Source: Mycolicibacterium llatzerense (lineage in GTDB: Bacteria > Actinomycetota > Actinomycetes > Mycobacteriales > Mycobacteriaceae). From it: a stretch of DNA of 58,032 nt. Where the stretch lies: contig NZ_JXST01000039.1 of assembly GCF_000878195.1 (NCBI RefSeq), positions 1 to 58,032 of the forward strand, in the 5' to 3' direction. Below are positions 24,286 through 33,413 of this stretch, piece by piece. Position 1 is the first letter of the stretch, and the number at the start of each line of letters is the position of its first letter. The notes under the pieces are model-generated. The model was not told the origin of the DNA. It searched no databases and saw only the letters and a program-made list of their open reading frames with translations. The translations under genes were made by a program, and so were the position numbers.

Positions 24286-25571
24286 CGGGCACTGTCGAGC
24301 ACGCCGTTGCGCTTGGCGAGCTCGATGCTGGCGAGGTGCTGCTGGTAGTCCCGGGTGAACACCGTCGTGCCCTGCAGGTCGATGGTCACGAAGTACAGCC
24401 AGTCCCCCGGCGCCGGGTCCTGCGCCGCGACGACGGCGGGCTGACCGGGCGAACAGATCGGCGTGACCGGAAGGCCTTCGCGCGCATAGGTGTTCCACGG
24501 CGTGGCCTGCTCGCGGTCGGCATCGGTGGTGGCCACCTCCTGCCGGTCCAGCGGGTAGTTGACCGTCGAGTCGAACTGCAGCTTGCGATGGTCAGGAGTG
24601 GCCAGCCGGTTGTAAATGACGCGGGCCACCTTGGCGAAGTCCTGCGGGTTGGACTCGCGCTGCACCAGCGACGCCACGATCAGGATTTGGTACGGCGTCA
24701 TGTTGGCGGTCGCGCCGGCGTCGAGCAGGCCGCCCTGTTCGTACTGGTGGCCGCTCGAGCTGATCAGGCTCGCCAGAATCGACTCCGGCGTGCCGGCCGG
24801 GTCGACGTTCCAGGTGCCCGGCGCGATGAGGCCCTCGAGCCTGCGGTGGTCGGCGCCCAACGCCTTCACCGGCGCCGCCGCCCAGCTCGGCACCATCAAT
24901 GCCGAGACATCGGCGGCACCGGCGGCCTTCTTCAGCTCCGCGGCGGGCACGCACTTGCGCTTGCCGTCGAGGTCGACGCACGAGGCTGCCGAGATCAGGC
25001 TGAAGATGCCCTGGTTGATCTTGTTGGTCTTGACGTCGGTGGTGTCGTCGAGCTGGCGACCCTCCGGGATCACCAGCCGGCCCACCCGATTGTTCTTCTC
25101 GGTGAGCCGGGACACCGCGTTCGCCGCCGAAATCTCGGTCCGCATCTTGTAGAAGCCGGGCTGTATCTCGGTCATCGCCTTGTTGCCCTCGGCAGCCTGG
25201 ACGAACGTCTTCACGTTCGCCACGACGCCGTGATCGAGCAGGGTCTGCGCGATCGCCGTGGTCGAGTCGCCGTTGTGCACCTCGATGACGAGGTCGCTGC
25301 CACCGTCACCGGAGTAGTCGTTGCCCGATCCGAAGACGCCGTGCCACAGCCGGGATCCGAGGAACACGGCGCTGACCACGACGACGATGAACACCGTCAA
25401 CGCCACGATGCTGCGGCGACGGCGGCGCTTGCGGTTGCGCTCGGCGCGGGCCCGCTCGGCCCGGCTCATGCCGCGGCGGGGCCGGCCCACCGATTCCGGC
25501 TTGATGCGGGTGCTGCCCCACTCGTCGTCGTCATCGGGAGCGTCGGGAATCATGTCCTCGGCCGGGCTCAT
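24282..25571 (-). CDS. mltG: endolytic murein transglycosylase MltG (YceG-like)
   Basis: A 429-residue protein with a long acidic then very basic cytoplasmic N-terminus (RAERNRKRRRRR), one membrane helix at about 54-73, and a YceG/LysM-like extracytoplasmic part. The catalytic domain shows EGLIAPGTWNVD and the glutamate segment ASLVQRES, which corresponds to the catalytic Glu region of E. coli MltG, then RVIYNRL and PWNTYAREGLPVTPI. It cuts nascent glycan strands during peptidoglycan synthesis. It overlaps both ruvX and aroE by 4 bp; the M. tuberculosis counterpart is Rv2553c. Confidence 0.95.
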   Translation of the reverse strand: MSPAEDMIPDAPDDDDEWGSTRIKPESVGRPRRGMSRAERARAERNRKRRRRRSIVALTVFIVVVVSAVFLGSRLWHGVFGSGNDYSGDGGSDLVIEVHNGDSTTAIAQTLLDHGVVANVKTFVQAAEGNKAMTEIQPGFYKMRTEISAANAVSRLTEKNNRVGRLVIPEGRQLDDTTDVKTNKINQGIFSLISAASCVDLDGKRKCVPAAELKKAAGAADVSALMVPSWAAAPVKALGADHRRLEGLIAPGTWNVDPAGTPESILASLISSSGHQYEQGGLLDAGATANMTPYQILIVASLVQRESNPQDFAKVARVIYNRLATPDHRKLQFDSTVNYPLDRQEVATTDADREQATPWNTYAREGLPVTPICSPGQPAVVAAQDPAPGDWLYFVTIDLQGTTVFTRDYQQHLASIELAKRNGVLDSAR

Positions 25572-26074
25572 TCGTCGGCCTCACTGCGTGCCGCGGCGGC
25601 CAGCACAGTGCGGCGCATGTCCAGCCAGTTCTGCAGGATGCCGACGGCTGCGACCTGATCGATCATCTGACGTTGCCCCTTCGCGCGCACACCGGCCTCC
25701 CGCAGCGAGCGCTGCGCGGTGACCGTCGTCAAGCGTTCGTCGGCCATCCGCACCGGGGTCGGAGCAACCCGGAGCGCCAGCGCGTCGGCCACCTCGATCG
25801 CATCCAGCGCCGAGCTGCTGGCCCTGTCCTTGAGTGTGCGAGGCAGTCCGACCACGATCTCCACCGCGTCCTGCTCACCGGCCAGTTTCACCAACCGAGC
25901 CAGGTGCTTGTCGGTCTTGTCGCGACGCACCGTCTCCAAGGGCGTCGCCAAGATGCCATCCGGGTCGCACACCGCGACGCCGATCCGCACCGTACCGACG
26001 TCGATGCCGAGCCGGCGACCGCGACCTGGGTCGTCGGCCCCGGGGCGGTCGGGCATGCGGTCGGAATCGGCCAA
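25568..26074 (-). CDS. ruvX: RuvX/YqgF Holliday-junction-resolvase-like protein
   Basis: A 168-residue YqgF-family RNase H-fold protein (Rv2554c-like): RRLGIDVGTVRIGVAVCDPDG with the first catalytic Asp, EIVVGLPRTLKD, then the second acidic site RMADERLTTVTAQRSL and the C-terminal IDQVAAVGILQNWLD. It is linked to 16S rRNA 5'-end processing and Holliday-junction resolution in other bacteria. It lies 2 bp after the alaS stop and overlaps mltG by 4 bp. Confidence 0.95.
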   Translation of the reverse strand: MADSDRMPDRPGADDPGRGRRLGIDVGTVRIGVAVCDPDGILATPLETVRRDKTDKHLARLVKLAGEQDAVEIVVGLPRTLKDRASSSALDAIEVADALALRVAPTPVRMADERLTTVTAQRSLREAGVRAKGQRQMIDQVAAVGILQNWLDMRRTVLAAAARSEADE

Positions 26075-26076
26075 AG

Positions 26077-28764
26077 CTAGCTCCGGCCCAGTTCAGCGCG
26101 TAGCGCGGCCAGACCCGCGTCGATACCCGCTGCCCCCTTACCGGAACCCTGTGCCAGATCGGCCTTTCCACCACCACGACCATCGACTGCGGTGCCCAGC
26201 TGCTGCACCAGTTCGTTGGCCTTCAATCCCAGGTCCTGCGCGGCGGCGTTGACGGCCACCACGTACGGCACCGAGTCACCCGAATCGGCGATGAGTGCGA
26301 TCACCGCCGGGTCCGAGCCCAGCTTGCCCTTGATGTCGCCGACCAGGGTGCGCAGGTCACCGCCGGAGAAGCCACCGGCCATCCGCTGCGCGACGAGGCG
26401 CACCTTGCCGATGACCTCGGCGCCTGCCGCGGCGTTGGCGGCGGCGGCCTTGGCGCCGGCCAGCCGGACCTTGTCGAGTTCCTTCTCGGCGGCCTTGAGC
26501 TTCTCGACCAGGGTGGCCACGCGGGCGGGCACCTCTTCGGAGGGCACCTTCAGCGACGAGGCCAGCCCGGCCATCAGCGCACGTTCCTTGGCCAGGTGCC
26601 GGAACGAGTCCAGCCCGACGTAGGCCTCGACGCGACGCACACCCGAACCCACCGACGACTCGCCGAGGATGGTCACCGGGCCGATCTGCGCCGAGCGCTG
26701 GACGTGTGTACCACCGCACAGCTCCATGGAGAACGGTCCACCGATCTCCACCACGCGGACCTCGTCCGGGTAGGACTCGCCGAACATCGCCATGGCGCCC
26801 ATCGCCCTGGCCTTCTCCAGCTTCTCGTTGAAGGTGTGCACCTCGAAGTCGGCCTGCACCGCCTCGTTGGTGACCTCCTCGACCTGGCTGCGCTGCTCGT
26901 CGCTCAGCGCGCCCTGGTAGTTGAAGTCGAACCGCAGGTAACCCGGACGGTTCAGCGAGCCGGCCTGAACGGCGTTGGGGCCCAACACCTGTCGCAGTGC
27001 CGCGTGCACCATGTGCGTGCCCGAGTGCCCCTGGGTGGCGCCGCGGCGCCAGGTCGGGTCGACCGCGGCGGTCACGGTGTCGCCCTCGACGAACTCACCG
27101 GACTCGACGTTGATGGTGTGCACCCACAGCGACTTGGCGATCTTCTGCACATCGGTGACCGCGGCCTTGGCCGTGGCCGAAGACCCAGTGCCGGTGATCG
27201 TTCCGGTGTCGGCGATCTGGCCACCCGACTCGGCGTACAGCGGGGTCCGATCCAGCACGAGTTCGACGCTGTCGGAACCCTCGGTGCCGTGCGTCACCAC
27301 CGGCACCCGCTTACCGTCCACGAAGATGCCGAGAATCCTTGCCTCGGAAGTCAATTCGTCGAAGCCGGTGAACTCGGTCGGGCCGGCGTCGACCAGGTCG
27401 CGGAAGGCGGACAGGTCGGCGTGCGCGTGCTTGCGAGCGGCGGCGTCGGCCTTGGCACGCGCCCGCTGCTCGGCCATCAGGCCGCGGAAGCCCTCTTCGT
27501 CGACGGACAGGCCGGCTTCGGCCGCCATCTCGAGCGTCAGCTCGACCGGGAAGCCGTAGGTGTCGTGCAGCGTGAAGGCGTCACTGCCGGAGACGACGGT
27601 CTTGCCGGCGGCCCTGGTGGCGGCGGCGGCATCCTCGAACAGCCGCGAACCCGCCGCGAGGGTGCGGTTGAAGGCGACCTCCTCGGCGACCGCGATGCGG
27701 TTGATGCGCTCGAAGTCGGTGACCAGCTCCGGGTACGAGGGACCCATCGTGTCGCGCACGGTGGCCATCAGGTCGGACATGATCGGCTGCTCGACGCCGA
27801 GCAGCTTGGCGGCGCGGATGATGCGGCGCAGCAGGCGGCGCAGCACGTAGCCGCGGCCTTCGTTACCCGGGGTGACGCCGTCGCCGATGATGATCGCGGC
27901 GGTGCGGCTGTGGTCGGCGATGACGCGGTAGCGCACGTCGTCGGCATGGTTGCCCGCGCCATAGTGCCGGGGCGCCACCGAGGCGACCATGTCGATCACC
28001 GGACGGACCAGGTCGGTCTCGTAGACGTTGTCGACGCCCTGCAGCAGGCAGGCGATGCGCTCGACACCCATGCCGGTGTCGATGTTCTGCCGCGGCAGCG
28101 GGCCGAGGATTTCGAAGTCGGTCTTGCTGGTGCCCTCGCCGCGCTCGTTCTGCATGAACACGAGGTTCCAGATTTCGATGTAGCGGTCCTCGTTGGCCTC
28201 GGGGCCACCTTCGATGCCGTACTCGGGGCCACGGTCGTAGTAGATCTCCGAACACGGGCCGCACGGGCCGGGGATACCCATGGACCAGTAGTTGTCGGCC
28301 TTGCCGCGGCGCTGGATGCGCTCCGGCGGCAGTCCGGCGATCTCCTCCCACAGCGCGATGGCCTCGTCGTCATCGAGATAGACGGTGGCCCAGAGCTTTT
28401 CGGGGTCGAAGCCGTAGCCGCCCTCGGACACCGAGTTGGTCAGCAGATCCCAGGCCAGCGCGATGGCGCCGCGCTTGAAGTAGTCGCCGAACGAGAAGTT
28501 GCCAGCCATCTGGAAGAAGGTGTTGTGCCGGGTGGTGATGCCCACCTCGTCGATGTCCGGCGTGCGGATGCACTTCTGCACGCTGGTCGCCTTGTCGTAG
28601 GGCGGGGTGCGGTCGCCCAGGAAATAGGGCACGAACTGCACCATGCCGGCGTTGACGAACAACAGGTTCGGATCGTCCAGGATCACCGATGCGCTCGGCA
28701 CCTCGGTGTGGCCCGCTTTCACGAAATGATCGAGGAATCGTTTCCTGATCTCGTGTGTCTGCAC
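26077..28764 (-). CDS. alaS: alanyl-tRNA synthetase
   Basis: An 895-residue class II AlaRS: the catalytic core (FVNAGMVQFVPYFLG; motif 2 TRHNTFFQMAGNFSFGDYFK), the tRNA-recognition helical domain, the editing domain with Zn ligands in HSGTHMVHAALR and CGGTHV, and the C-terminal C-Ala region. The start is GTG at 28764 (giving MQTHEIRKRFLDHF) with AAGGAC about 9 bases upstream; the open frame continues to 29766 only by chance. It heads the alaS-ruvX-mltG-aroE operon. The M. tuberculosis neighbour Rv2556c is not present upstream. Confidence 0.98.
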   Translation of the reverse strand: MQTHEIRKRFLDHFVKAGHTEVPSASVILDDPNLLFVNAGMVQFVPYFLGDRTPPYDKATSVQKCIRTPDIDEVGITTRHNTFFQMAGNFSFGDYFKRGAIALAWDLLTNSVSEGGYGFDPEKLWATVYLDDDEAIALWEEIAGLPPERIQRRGKADNYWSMGIPGPCGPCSEIYYDRGPEYGIEGGPEANEDRYIEIWNLVFMQNERGEGTSKTDFEILGPLPRQNIDTGMGVERIACLLQGVDNVYETDLVRPVIDMVASVAPRHYGAGNHADDVRYRVIADHSRTAAIIIGDGVTPGNEGRGYVLRRLLRRIIRAAKLLGVEQPIMSDLMATVRDTMGPSYPELVTDFERINRIAVAEEVAFNRTLAAGSRLFEDAAAATRAAGKTVVSGSDAFTLHDTYGFPVELTLEMAAEAGLSVDEEGFRGLMAEQRARAKADAAARKHAHADLSAFRDLVDAGPTEFTGFDELTSEARILGIFVDGKRVPVVTHGTEGSDSVELVLDRTPLYAESGGQIADTGTITGTGSSATAKAAVTDVQKIAKSLWVHTINVESGEFVEGDTVTAAVDPTWRRGATQGHSGTHMVHAALRQVLGPNAVQAGSLNRPGYLRFDFNYQGALSDEQRSQVEEVTNEAVQADFEVHTFNEKLEKARAMGAMAMFGESYPDEVRVVEIGGPFSMELCGGTHVQRSAQIGPVTILGESSVGSGVRRVEAYVGLDSFRHLAKERALMAGLASSLKVPSEEVPARVATLVEKLKAAEKELDKVRLAGAKAAAANAAAGAEVIGKVRLVAQRMAGGFSGGDLRTLVGDIKGKLGSDPAVIALIADSGDSVPYVVAVNAAAQDLGLKANELVQQLGTAVDGRGGGKADLAQGSGKGAAGIDAGLAALRAELGRS

Positions 28765-28938
28765 GTGCTGCTGTCCTTCATCGACCGGGTAGTTGCCCGC
28801 ATAACAGTACCGGTCTGCAGGTTCACGACTTTGACCCCAGCCCGTACATCCATTGTGCGTCGTACCGCCGGGGAGGACAGTTGTCTTTATCCCGGTGGCG
28901 CCACCGGAGCGCCGCCCTGAACAACAAGGGGGTGGACC

Positions 28939-29556
28939 GTGTTCGCACGTTCTACCACGATGATGGCGCGCCCTGACCAGATCGATGCCGGCATCGCCCA
29001 TATCCGCGACGAGGTCATGCCTGTGCTGCAGGAACTGCCCGGCTCCATCGGCCTGTCTCTGATGGTCGACCGGGAAACCGGTCGGTGCATCGCCACCAGC
29101 GCATGGGAGTCCGAGGACGCCCTGCACTACAGCGCCAGTGAGGGCCGACGGCTCCGCAACCTGGCCGCCGAACGGTTCGGCGCGGGCGCCCCGATGGTCG
29201 AGGAATGGGAGATCGCCGTCCTGCACCGCGAGCGCGGCAACGGCGCGTGCGTGCGGGCCACCTGGCTCACCGTGCCGCCGGATCTGATGGAGGCCGGCAT
29301 CGATTACTTCCGCGACACCGTGCTGCGGCAGATCGAGCACCTGCCCGGGTTCTGCAGTGCCAGCCTGCTGGTCGACCGCGGCTCGGGCCGCGCGGTGTCG
29401 TCGGCGTCGTTCCGCACCCGTGAATTGATGGCGGACTACTGGGAGCAGGCCACGGCACTCAAGATCGAATCGGTGCAGGCCGCCGGCGCGTCGGAGATCG
29501 CCGACTGCGCGTTCGACCTGGCCATCGCGCACCTGCGGGTGCCCGAACTCGTCTAG
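28939..29556 (+). CDS. Rv2557/Rv2558-like protein with two ABM-like domains
   Basis: A 205-residue soluble protein made of two similar halves with the antibiotic-biosynthesis-monooxygenase (dimeric alpha-beta barrel) pattern: IDAGIAHIRDEVMPVLQELPG with SLMVDRETGR in the first, MEAGIDYFRDTVLRQIEHLPG with SLLVDRGSGRAVS in the second. In M. tuberculosis two adjacent paralogues, Rv2557 and Rv2558, sit here and are reported as starvation-induced; only one copy is present here. The biochemical role is unknown. GTG at 28939 follows an AAGGGGG SD; it is divergent from alaS with a 174-bp shared upstream region. Confidence 0.85.
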   Translation: MFARSTTMMARPDQIDAGIAHIRDEVMPVLQELPGSIGLSLMVDRETGRCIATSAWESEDALHYSASEGRRLRNLAAERFGAGAPMVEEWEIAVLHRERGNGACVRATWLTVPPDLMEAGIDYFRDTVLRQIEHLPGFCSASLLVDRGSGRAVSSASFRTRELMADYWEQATALKIESVQAAGASEIADCAFDLAIAHLRVPELV

Positions 29557-29575
29557 CGCCGGCCCGGGGCAGCCA

Positions 29576-30901
29576 TCAACGACGCCGCCGGATGATGGCG
29601 CGCAGCTTCTCCAGGCGGCCGCCGATCTCCCGTTCCGCCCCGTGCGGGGTGGGCCGGTAGTAGTCGACGCCGACCAGCTCATCGGGCGGATACTGTTGCG
29701 CCGCAACACCACCCGGGTGATCGTGTGCGTATTTGTAGCCCTGCGCGTGGCCGAGTGCGGCCGCACCGGCGTAGTGCCCGTCGCGCAGATGCGTCGGTAC
29801 CTGACCGGCCTTGCCGGCCTTGATATCGGCCATCGCCGCCCCCAGGGCGACGGTCACGGCGTTGGATTTCGGCGCCGTCGCCAGGTGCACCGTCGCGTGG
29901 GCCAGCGTCAGCTGGGCCTCCGGTAGCCCGATGAGCTGCACGGTCTGCGCGGCGGCCACCGCCGTCGGCAGCGCGGTGGGATCGGCGATGCCGATGTCCT
30001 CGCTGGCCAGGATCATCAGCCGACGGGCGATGAACCGCGGGTCCTCCCCCGCGGTCAGCATCCGCGCCAGGTAATGCAGTGCCGCGTCGACGTCGGAGCC
30101 GCGCACCGACTTGATGAACGCACTGACCACGTCGTAGTGCTGGTCGCCGTCGCGGTCGTAGCGCACCGCGGCCTGATCCAGCGACTGCTCGACAACCTCG
30201 ACAGTGACGCGCTCTTCGCCGGCGGTTTCGGCCGCGACCTCCAGCGCCGTCAGGGCCCGCCGGGCATCCCCGGCGCTGAGCTTGACCAGCAGCTCCACCG
30301 CGTCGTCGTCGACATCCGCGCCGCCCAACCCGCGCGGGTCGGTGATCGCCCGCTCCACCACGGCCCGCACGGCGTCGGCGGTCAGCGGCTGCAATTGCAG
30401 GATCAGCGACCGCGACAGCAGCGGCGCCACCACCGAGAACGACGGGTTCTCCGTGGTCGCCGCCACCAGCAGCACCACGCGGTTCTCGACCGCGGCCAGC
30501 AGCGCGTCCTGCTGGGTCTTGGAGAAGCGGTGCACCTCGTCGATGAACAGGACGGTCTGGCGGCCGTGGATCGCGGCGCGCCGGGCCTCGTCGATGACGG
30601 CGCGGACGTCTTTGACGCCCGCCGACAGCGCCGACAGCGCCTCGAACCGACGCCCCGTGGCCCCGGAGATCAGTGACGCCAGCGTGGTCTTGCCGGTACC
30701 GGGCGGCCCGTAGAGGATTACGCTGGCCGCGCCCGATCCTTCGACCAGCCGGCGCAGCGGCGACCCCGGTTTGAGCAGGTGGTCCTGGCCGACGACCTCG
30801 TCGAGTCCGGCCGGGCGCATCCGCACGGCCAGCGGTGCGGCCACGACGGAACCGGATGCCGGCTCGGCATCGCCTCCTACATCGAACAGCCCGTCAGACA
30901 C
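29576..30901 (-). CDS. rarA: replication-associated recombination protein A (RarA/MgsA AAA+ ATPase)
   Basis: A 441-residue clamp-loader-like AAA+ protein (Rv2559c-like): Walker A YGPPGTGKTTLA near residue 65, Walker B VLFIDEVHRFSKTQQDALL, sensor 1 ATTENPSF, the RarA-specific SAGDARRALTALE and the C-terminal tetramerisation region (PKSNAVTVALGAAMAD; PTHLRDGHYAGA). It acts on stalled forks and SSB-bound DNA. The GTG at 30901 gives the expected N-terminus (SDGLFDVGGD); the frame stays open to 31144 over the next gene without homology. It is convergent with the Rv2557-like gene. Confidence 0.95.
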   Translation of the reverse strand: MSDGLFDVGGDAEPASGSVVAAPLAVRMRPAGLDEVVGQDHLLKPGSPLRRLVEGSGAASVILYGPPGTGKTTLASLISGATGRRFEALSALSAGVKDVRAVIDEARRAAIHGRQTVLFIDEVHRFSKTQQDALLAAVENRVVLLVAATTENPSFSVVAPLLSRSLILQLQPLTADAVRAVVERAITDPRGLGGADVDDDAVELLVKLSAGDARRALTALEVAAETAGEERVTVEVVEQSLDQAAVRYDRDGDQHYDVVSAFIKSVRGSDVDAALHYLARMLTAGEDPRFIARRLMILASEDIGIADPTALPTAVAAAQTVQLIGLPEAQLTLAHATVHLATAPKSNAVTVALGAAMADIKAGKAGQVPTHLRDGHYAGAAALGHAQGYKYAHDHPGGVAAQQYPPDELVGVDYYRPTPHGAEREIGGRLEKLRAIIRRRR

Positions 30902-30926
30902 GGGTCCAGCGTGCCACGTCGCGAGT

Positions 30927-32267
30927 TCAGTGCATCGGACAACCACGCGGGACGTCGGGCGTGCGGTCGTGGTGCCGGTAGGGAGTGCCGGTGATCCCGC
31001 CCCGCCGGGCCAGCATCGTGGCGATCTGCACATTGACCGCCCAGAACGGATCGCTGTGGCGGGCCCGCAGCACACGCCGCAGCCCGGCACCGGGAATGCG
31101 GTCCAGGACCATGCGGGACTTGACGCCGGCGTGCACAGCGACACCGGTCAGCGCTTTCCACGGCTGGATGGCGACATCGCGGTACGGCGTCGCCGACACC
31201 AGGGCACGTGCCAACGCGTCGCCGCTGTAGTACGCGACCATCCCGACCACCGGCGCGACGGCGGCGCGAGCCAGCAGGCCCGGCAGACCCGGGATACCCG
31301 CGAGGCCGTCGGCTGCCGCCTGCGTCATCTGCGCGGTCCAGTCGGTCGGGCCGCCTGCGGTGGAGATCATGTAGTCCGCCAACATGATTCCGTCTTGCGC
31401 GGTGGTGGGGATGATCTCCGGGGTGACACCGAAGACGTACGCGATGTAGGCCCAGTACCGCATCACGGCATCGAACTCGGCGACCGAGCGTCGTCGGCCG
31501 TGATTGTGGTCGGTCAGCATCGGCAGCAAGCCGAACGTCACCGCCGCCCCCATGGTGGTGCTGGTCGAGATCGGGTTGCCGTGGATGGCGAAATGCTCGT
31601 CACCCCATGACCTGCGCAGCCCCAGCCGGACTTGCGAATGCATGAGCCGGACGCGCACGGTCTCCTTGAATTCGGGGCTGTACCGCTCGATGAAGCCCGG
31701 TTTGGTCGCATCGTGAAACCATTTCGCGGACTCCAGGTTGCGCACCAGCGGAGCGGTGACGAAGCGTTTGGTGGCGCCGGTCGCCGACGAGACCTCGGCG
31801 CCGACGAAGGTGCCGATCGCGTCCTGGATGCCCATCCCGACCTTGCCGGCCAGTGAGCAGTCGATCCACAGCCGCCGACCGCGCTCCCACACCACCGGAT
31901 CGTGCCAGTCCGGTGGATTGTCAAGGCTGGCAAACAGATCCACGAGTTCGCTCGGTGGGTCGTCGAGGCTGTCGATCCCGTGATCGAGCGCCTGCTCCAG
32001 CAGTCGGCGGCCGCGCGCGACACTGATCACCCGGAACCGTTCCACCACGGCATCCATCAGTGGGTCGCCCTGCCAGTAATGGTCGATGAACAGCTCCAGC
32101 AGGTCGCGTTGTGCGTCGGTCAGCGTCTCCGGCCGGAACTCGTCGAACACGGGCCGGTCCGCCCAGGCGGGGTCGCGACGCAGCCGCGGCGGCGCCGGCC
32201 GCAGCGGCATGCCCGGCCGGTAGTAGTAGTCGTACGGGTGCACGACCTGCTGCGCCGGGATGGTCAT
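30927..32267 (-). CDS. DUF2236 / MpaB-Lcp-type oxygenase family protein (1)
   Basis: A 446-residue protein of the DUF2236 (ER-bound oxygenase MpaB/MpaB'/rubber oxygenase catalytic domain) family. The hallmark (V)RVRLMHSQVRLGLRR is near residue 210, followed by a conserved histidine region around FAIHGNPIS. Lcp proteins bind b-type haem through a histidine and cleave polyisoprene; most bacterial DUF2236 proteins are uncharacterised. No signal peptide is visible. The ATG overlaps the stop of the second DUF2236 gene by 4 bp, so the two are co-translated. Confidence 0.8.
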   Translation of the reverse strand: MTIPAQQVVHPYDYYYRPGMPLRPAPPRLRRDPAWADRPVFDEFRPETLTDAQRDLLELFIDHYWQGDPLMDAVVERFRVISVARGRRLLEQALDHGIDSLDDPPSELVDLFASLDNPPDWHDPVVWERGRRLWIDCSLAGKVGMGIQDAIGTFVGAEVSSATGATKRFVTAPLVRNLESAKWFHDATKPGFIERYSPEFKETVRVRLMHSQVRLGLRRSWGDEHFAIHGNPISTSTTMGAAVTFGLLPMLTDHNHGRRRSVAEFDAVMRYWAYIAYVFGVTPEIIPTTAQDGIMLADYMISTAGGPTDWTAQMTQAAADGLAGIPGLPGLLARAAVAPVVGMVAYYSGDALARALVSATPYRDVAIQPWKALTGVAVHAGVKSRMVLDRIPGAGLRRVLRARHSDPFWAVNVQIATMLARRGGITGTPYRHHDRTPDVPRGCPMH

Positions 32268-33301
32268 GACGCGATCCTTTCGACCGGGCGAACGGATCGC
32301 ACCCGCCGGTTCGCGGCTTCCACCTCGCGGATCTCACCGAGCATCCGCGGGGCATTGAGCAGCGTTCGAGCGAGTTGCCGATATCCATTGCGCACCAGCA
32401 GATTCGGTTGCTCGAAGCCGACCGCTTGCTGTACCGGTTCGGGCATCATGTCCATGATCACCCAGTACGCGAAGTCGTAGATCGGGCGCAGCGGCGTGAT
32501 GCCGGGCGGGTTCAGCAGCTGAAGATATTTGATGTTGTCGGCGTTGAGCCCCACCTCGGCCGCAGACGGGGATTCGGTGAGCACGCGGCGGCATTCGGCT
32601 CGGGTCTGCGGCAGGTTCGTGCCACCCAAGGCCTCCCCGACCCGCGCGTAGTCGCGATAGAAATCGTCCAGATCGTTGCCGCGCAACGGCTTCGGGTGAT
32701 ACCGGCGGTGCGCTCCCGCCAGGCCGTCGACCACGCTGGCGTACGTCCACCGGAAGAACTCCGGTTCATCGGCGTCGTACGCCTTGCCGTCCGGCCGCGT
32801 CCCTTTGACCCGGTGGTGCATGGCCTTCACGGTCTGGCACAGCGACTCGGCGGTGTCGGTGGAGCCGTAGATGACCCCGGTGAAGAACGAAAAGGTATGT
32901 CCGGCACGCACGATGAGCCCGCTGCTGGAAAAGGTTCCGGACCGCACGCTGCCGTCGGGACGGCGTCCGACCAGCTTGGAGTGGTCATAGACCGAGTACT
33001 GGATGTCCTGATGCAGGATGTCGATCATCGCGGTGTTGACCATGCCGACGACCACCGACGGGGTGTGAGTGTGCACGTACCAGGCGGCACTGTCCGGACC
33101 GAACCACCCCGGGTCGCCGGCCGGGCCGTCGAACCGCGCCTTTTTGAAGTACTCCGGCCGCTGGATCTCGAAGAACAGATCCATGGGGTTGAGCAGCGCT
33201 GTCGGGCGCCTGCGCAGTTCGGCCCACACCGGCGACAGGTCGGGCACCGACCCGTCGTCGAGTGGCACCACCATGCGGATCAGGTCATCGAGCAGCATCA
33301 T
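32264..33301 (-). CDS. DUF2236 / MpaB-Lcp-type oxygenase family protein (2)
   Basis: A 345-residue second DUF2236 protein with the typical AMHHRVKGTRPDGKAYDADE and FFRWTYASVVDG blocks, diverged from its neighbour. ATG 33301 was chosen because GAGAGG lies 9 bases before it; the frame is open to 33388 (alternative start), which would run into the shared promoter region with the TetR gene. Being first in the two-gene operon and divergent from a TetR regulator suggests ligand-controlled expression. The substrate is unknown; a heterodimeric or sequential pair is possible. Confidence 0.78.
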   Translation of the reverse strand: MMLLDDLIRMVVPLDDGSVPDLSPVWAELRRRPTALLNPMDLFFEIQRPEYFKKARFDGPAGDPGWFGPDSAAWYVHTHTPSVVVGMVNTAMIDILHQDIQYSVYDHSKLVGRRPDGSVRSGTFSSSGLIVRAGHTFSFFTGVIYGSTDTAESLCQTVKAMHHRVKGTRPDGKAYDADEPEFFRWTYASVVDGLAGAHRRYHPKPLRGNDLDDFYRDYARVGEALGGTNLPQTRAECRRVLTESPSAAEVGLNADNIKYLQLLNPPGITPLRPIYDFAYWVIMDMMPEPVQQAVGFEQPNLLVRNGYRQLARTLLNAPRMLGEIREVEAANRRVRSVRPVERIAS

Positions 33302-33381
33302 GACTGGCCACCTCTCTGTGGCTGTGTTCGCCATCACATTCAGCCTAGAATCGAGCGGAACTCGCCTTCTACTCACTTTTT

Positions 33382-33395
33382 CATCCATCAGGATG
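33382..33395. promoter_or_regulatory. small palindrome in TetR/DUF2236 divergent region
   Basis: CATCC-ATCA-GGATG, 5-bp arms, 18 bp before the TetR start and within the 112-bp region shared with the divergent DUF2236 operon. TetR proteins often bind such shared regions, but the arms are short and this could be chance. Confidence 0.25.
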
Positions 33396-33413
33396 GGTTG
33401 AGAGGTTCACGAA

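Noticed and set aside
26596..28920. A 774-codon + strand open frame opposite alaS.
   Set aside because: alaS is certain on the other strand; the antisense product has no motif and no ribosome-binding site.
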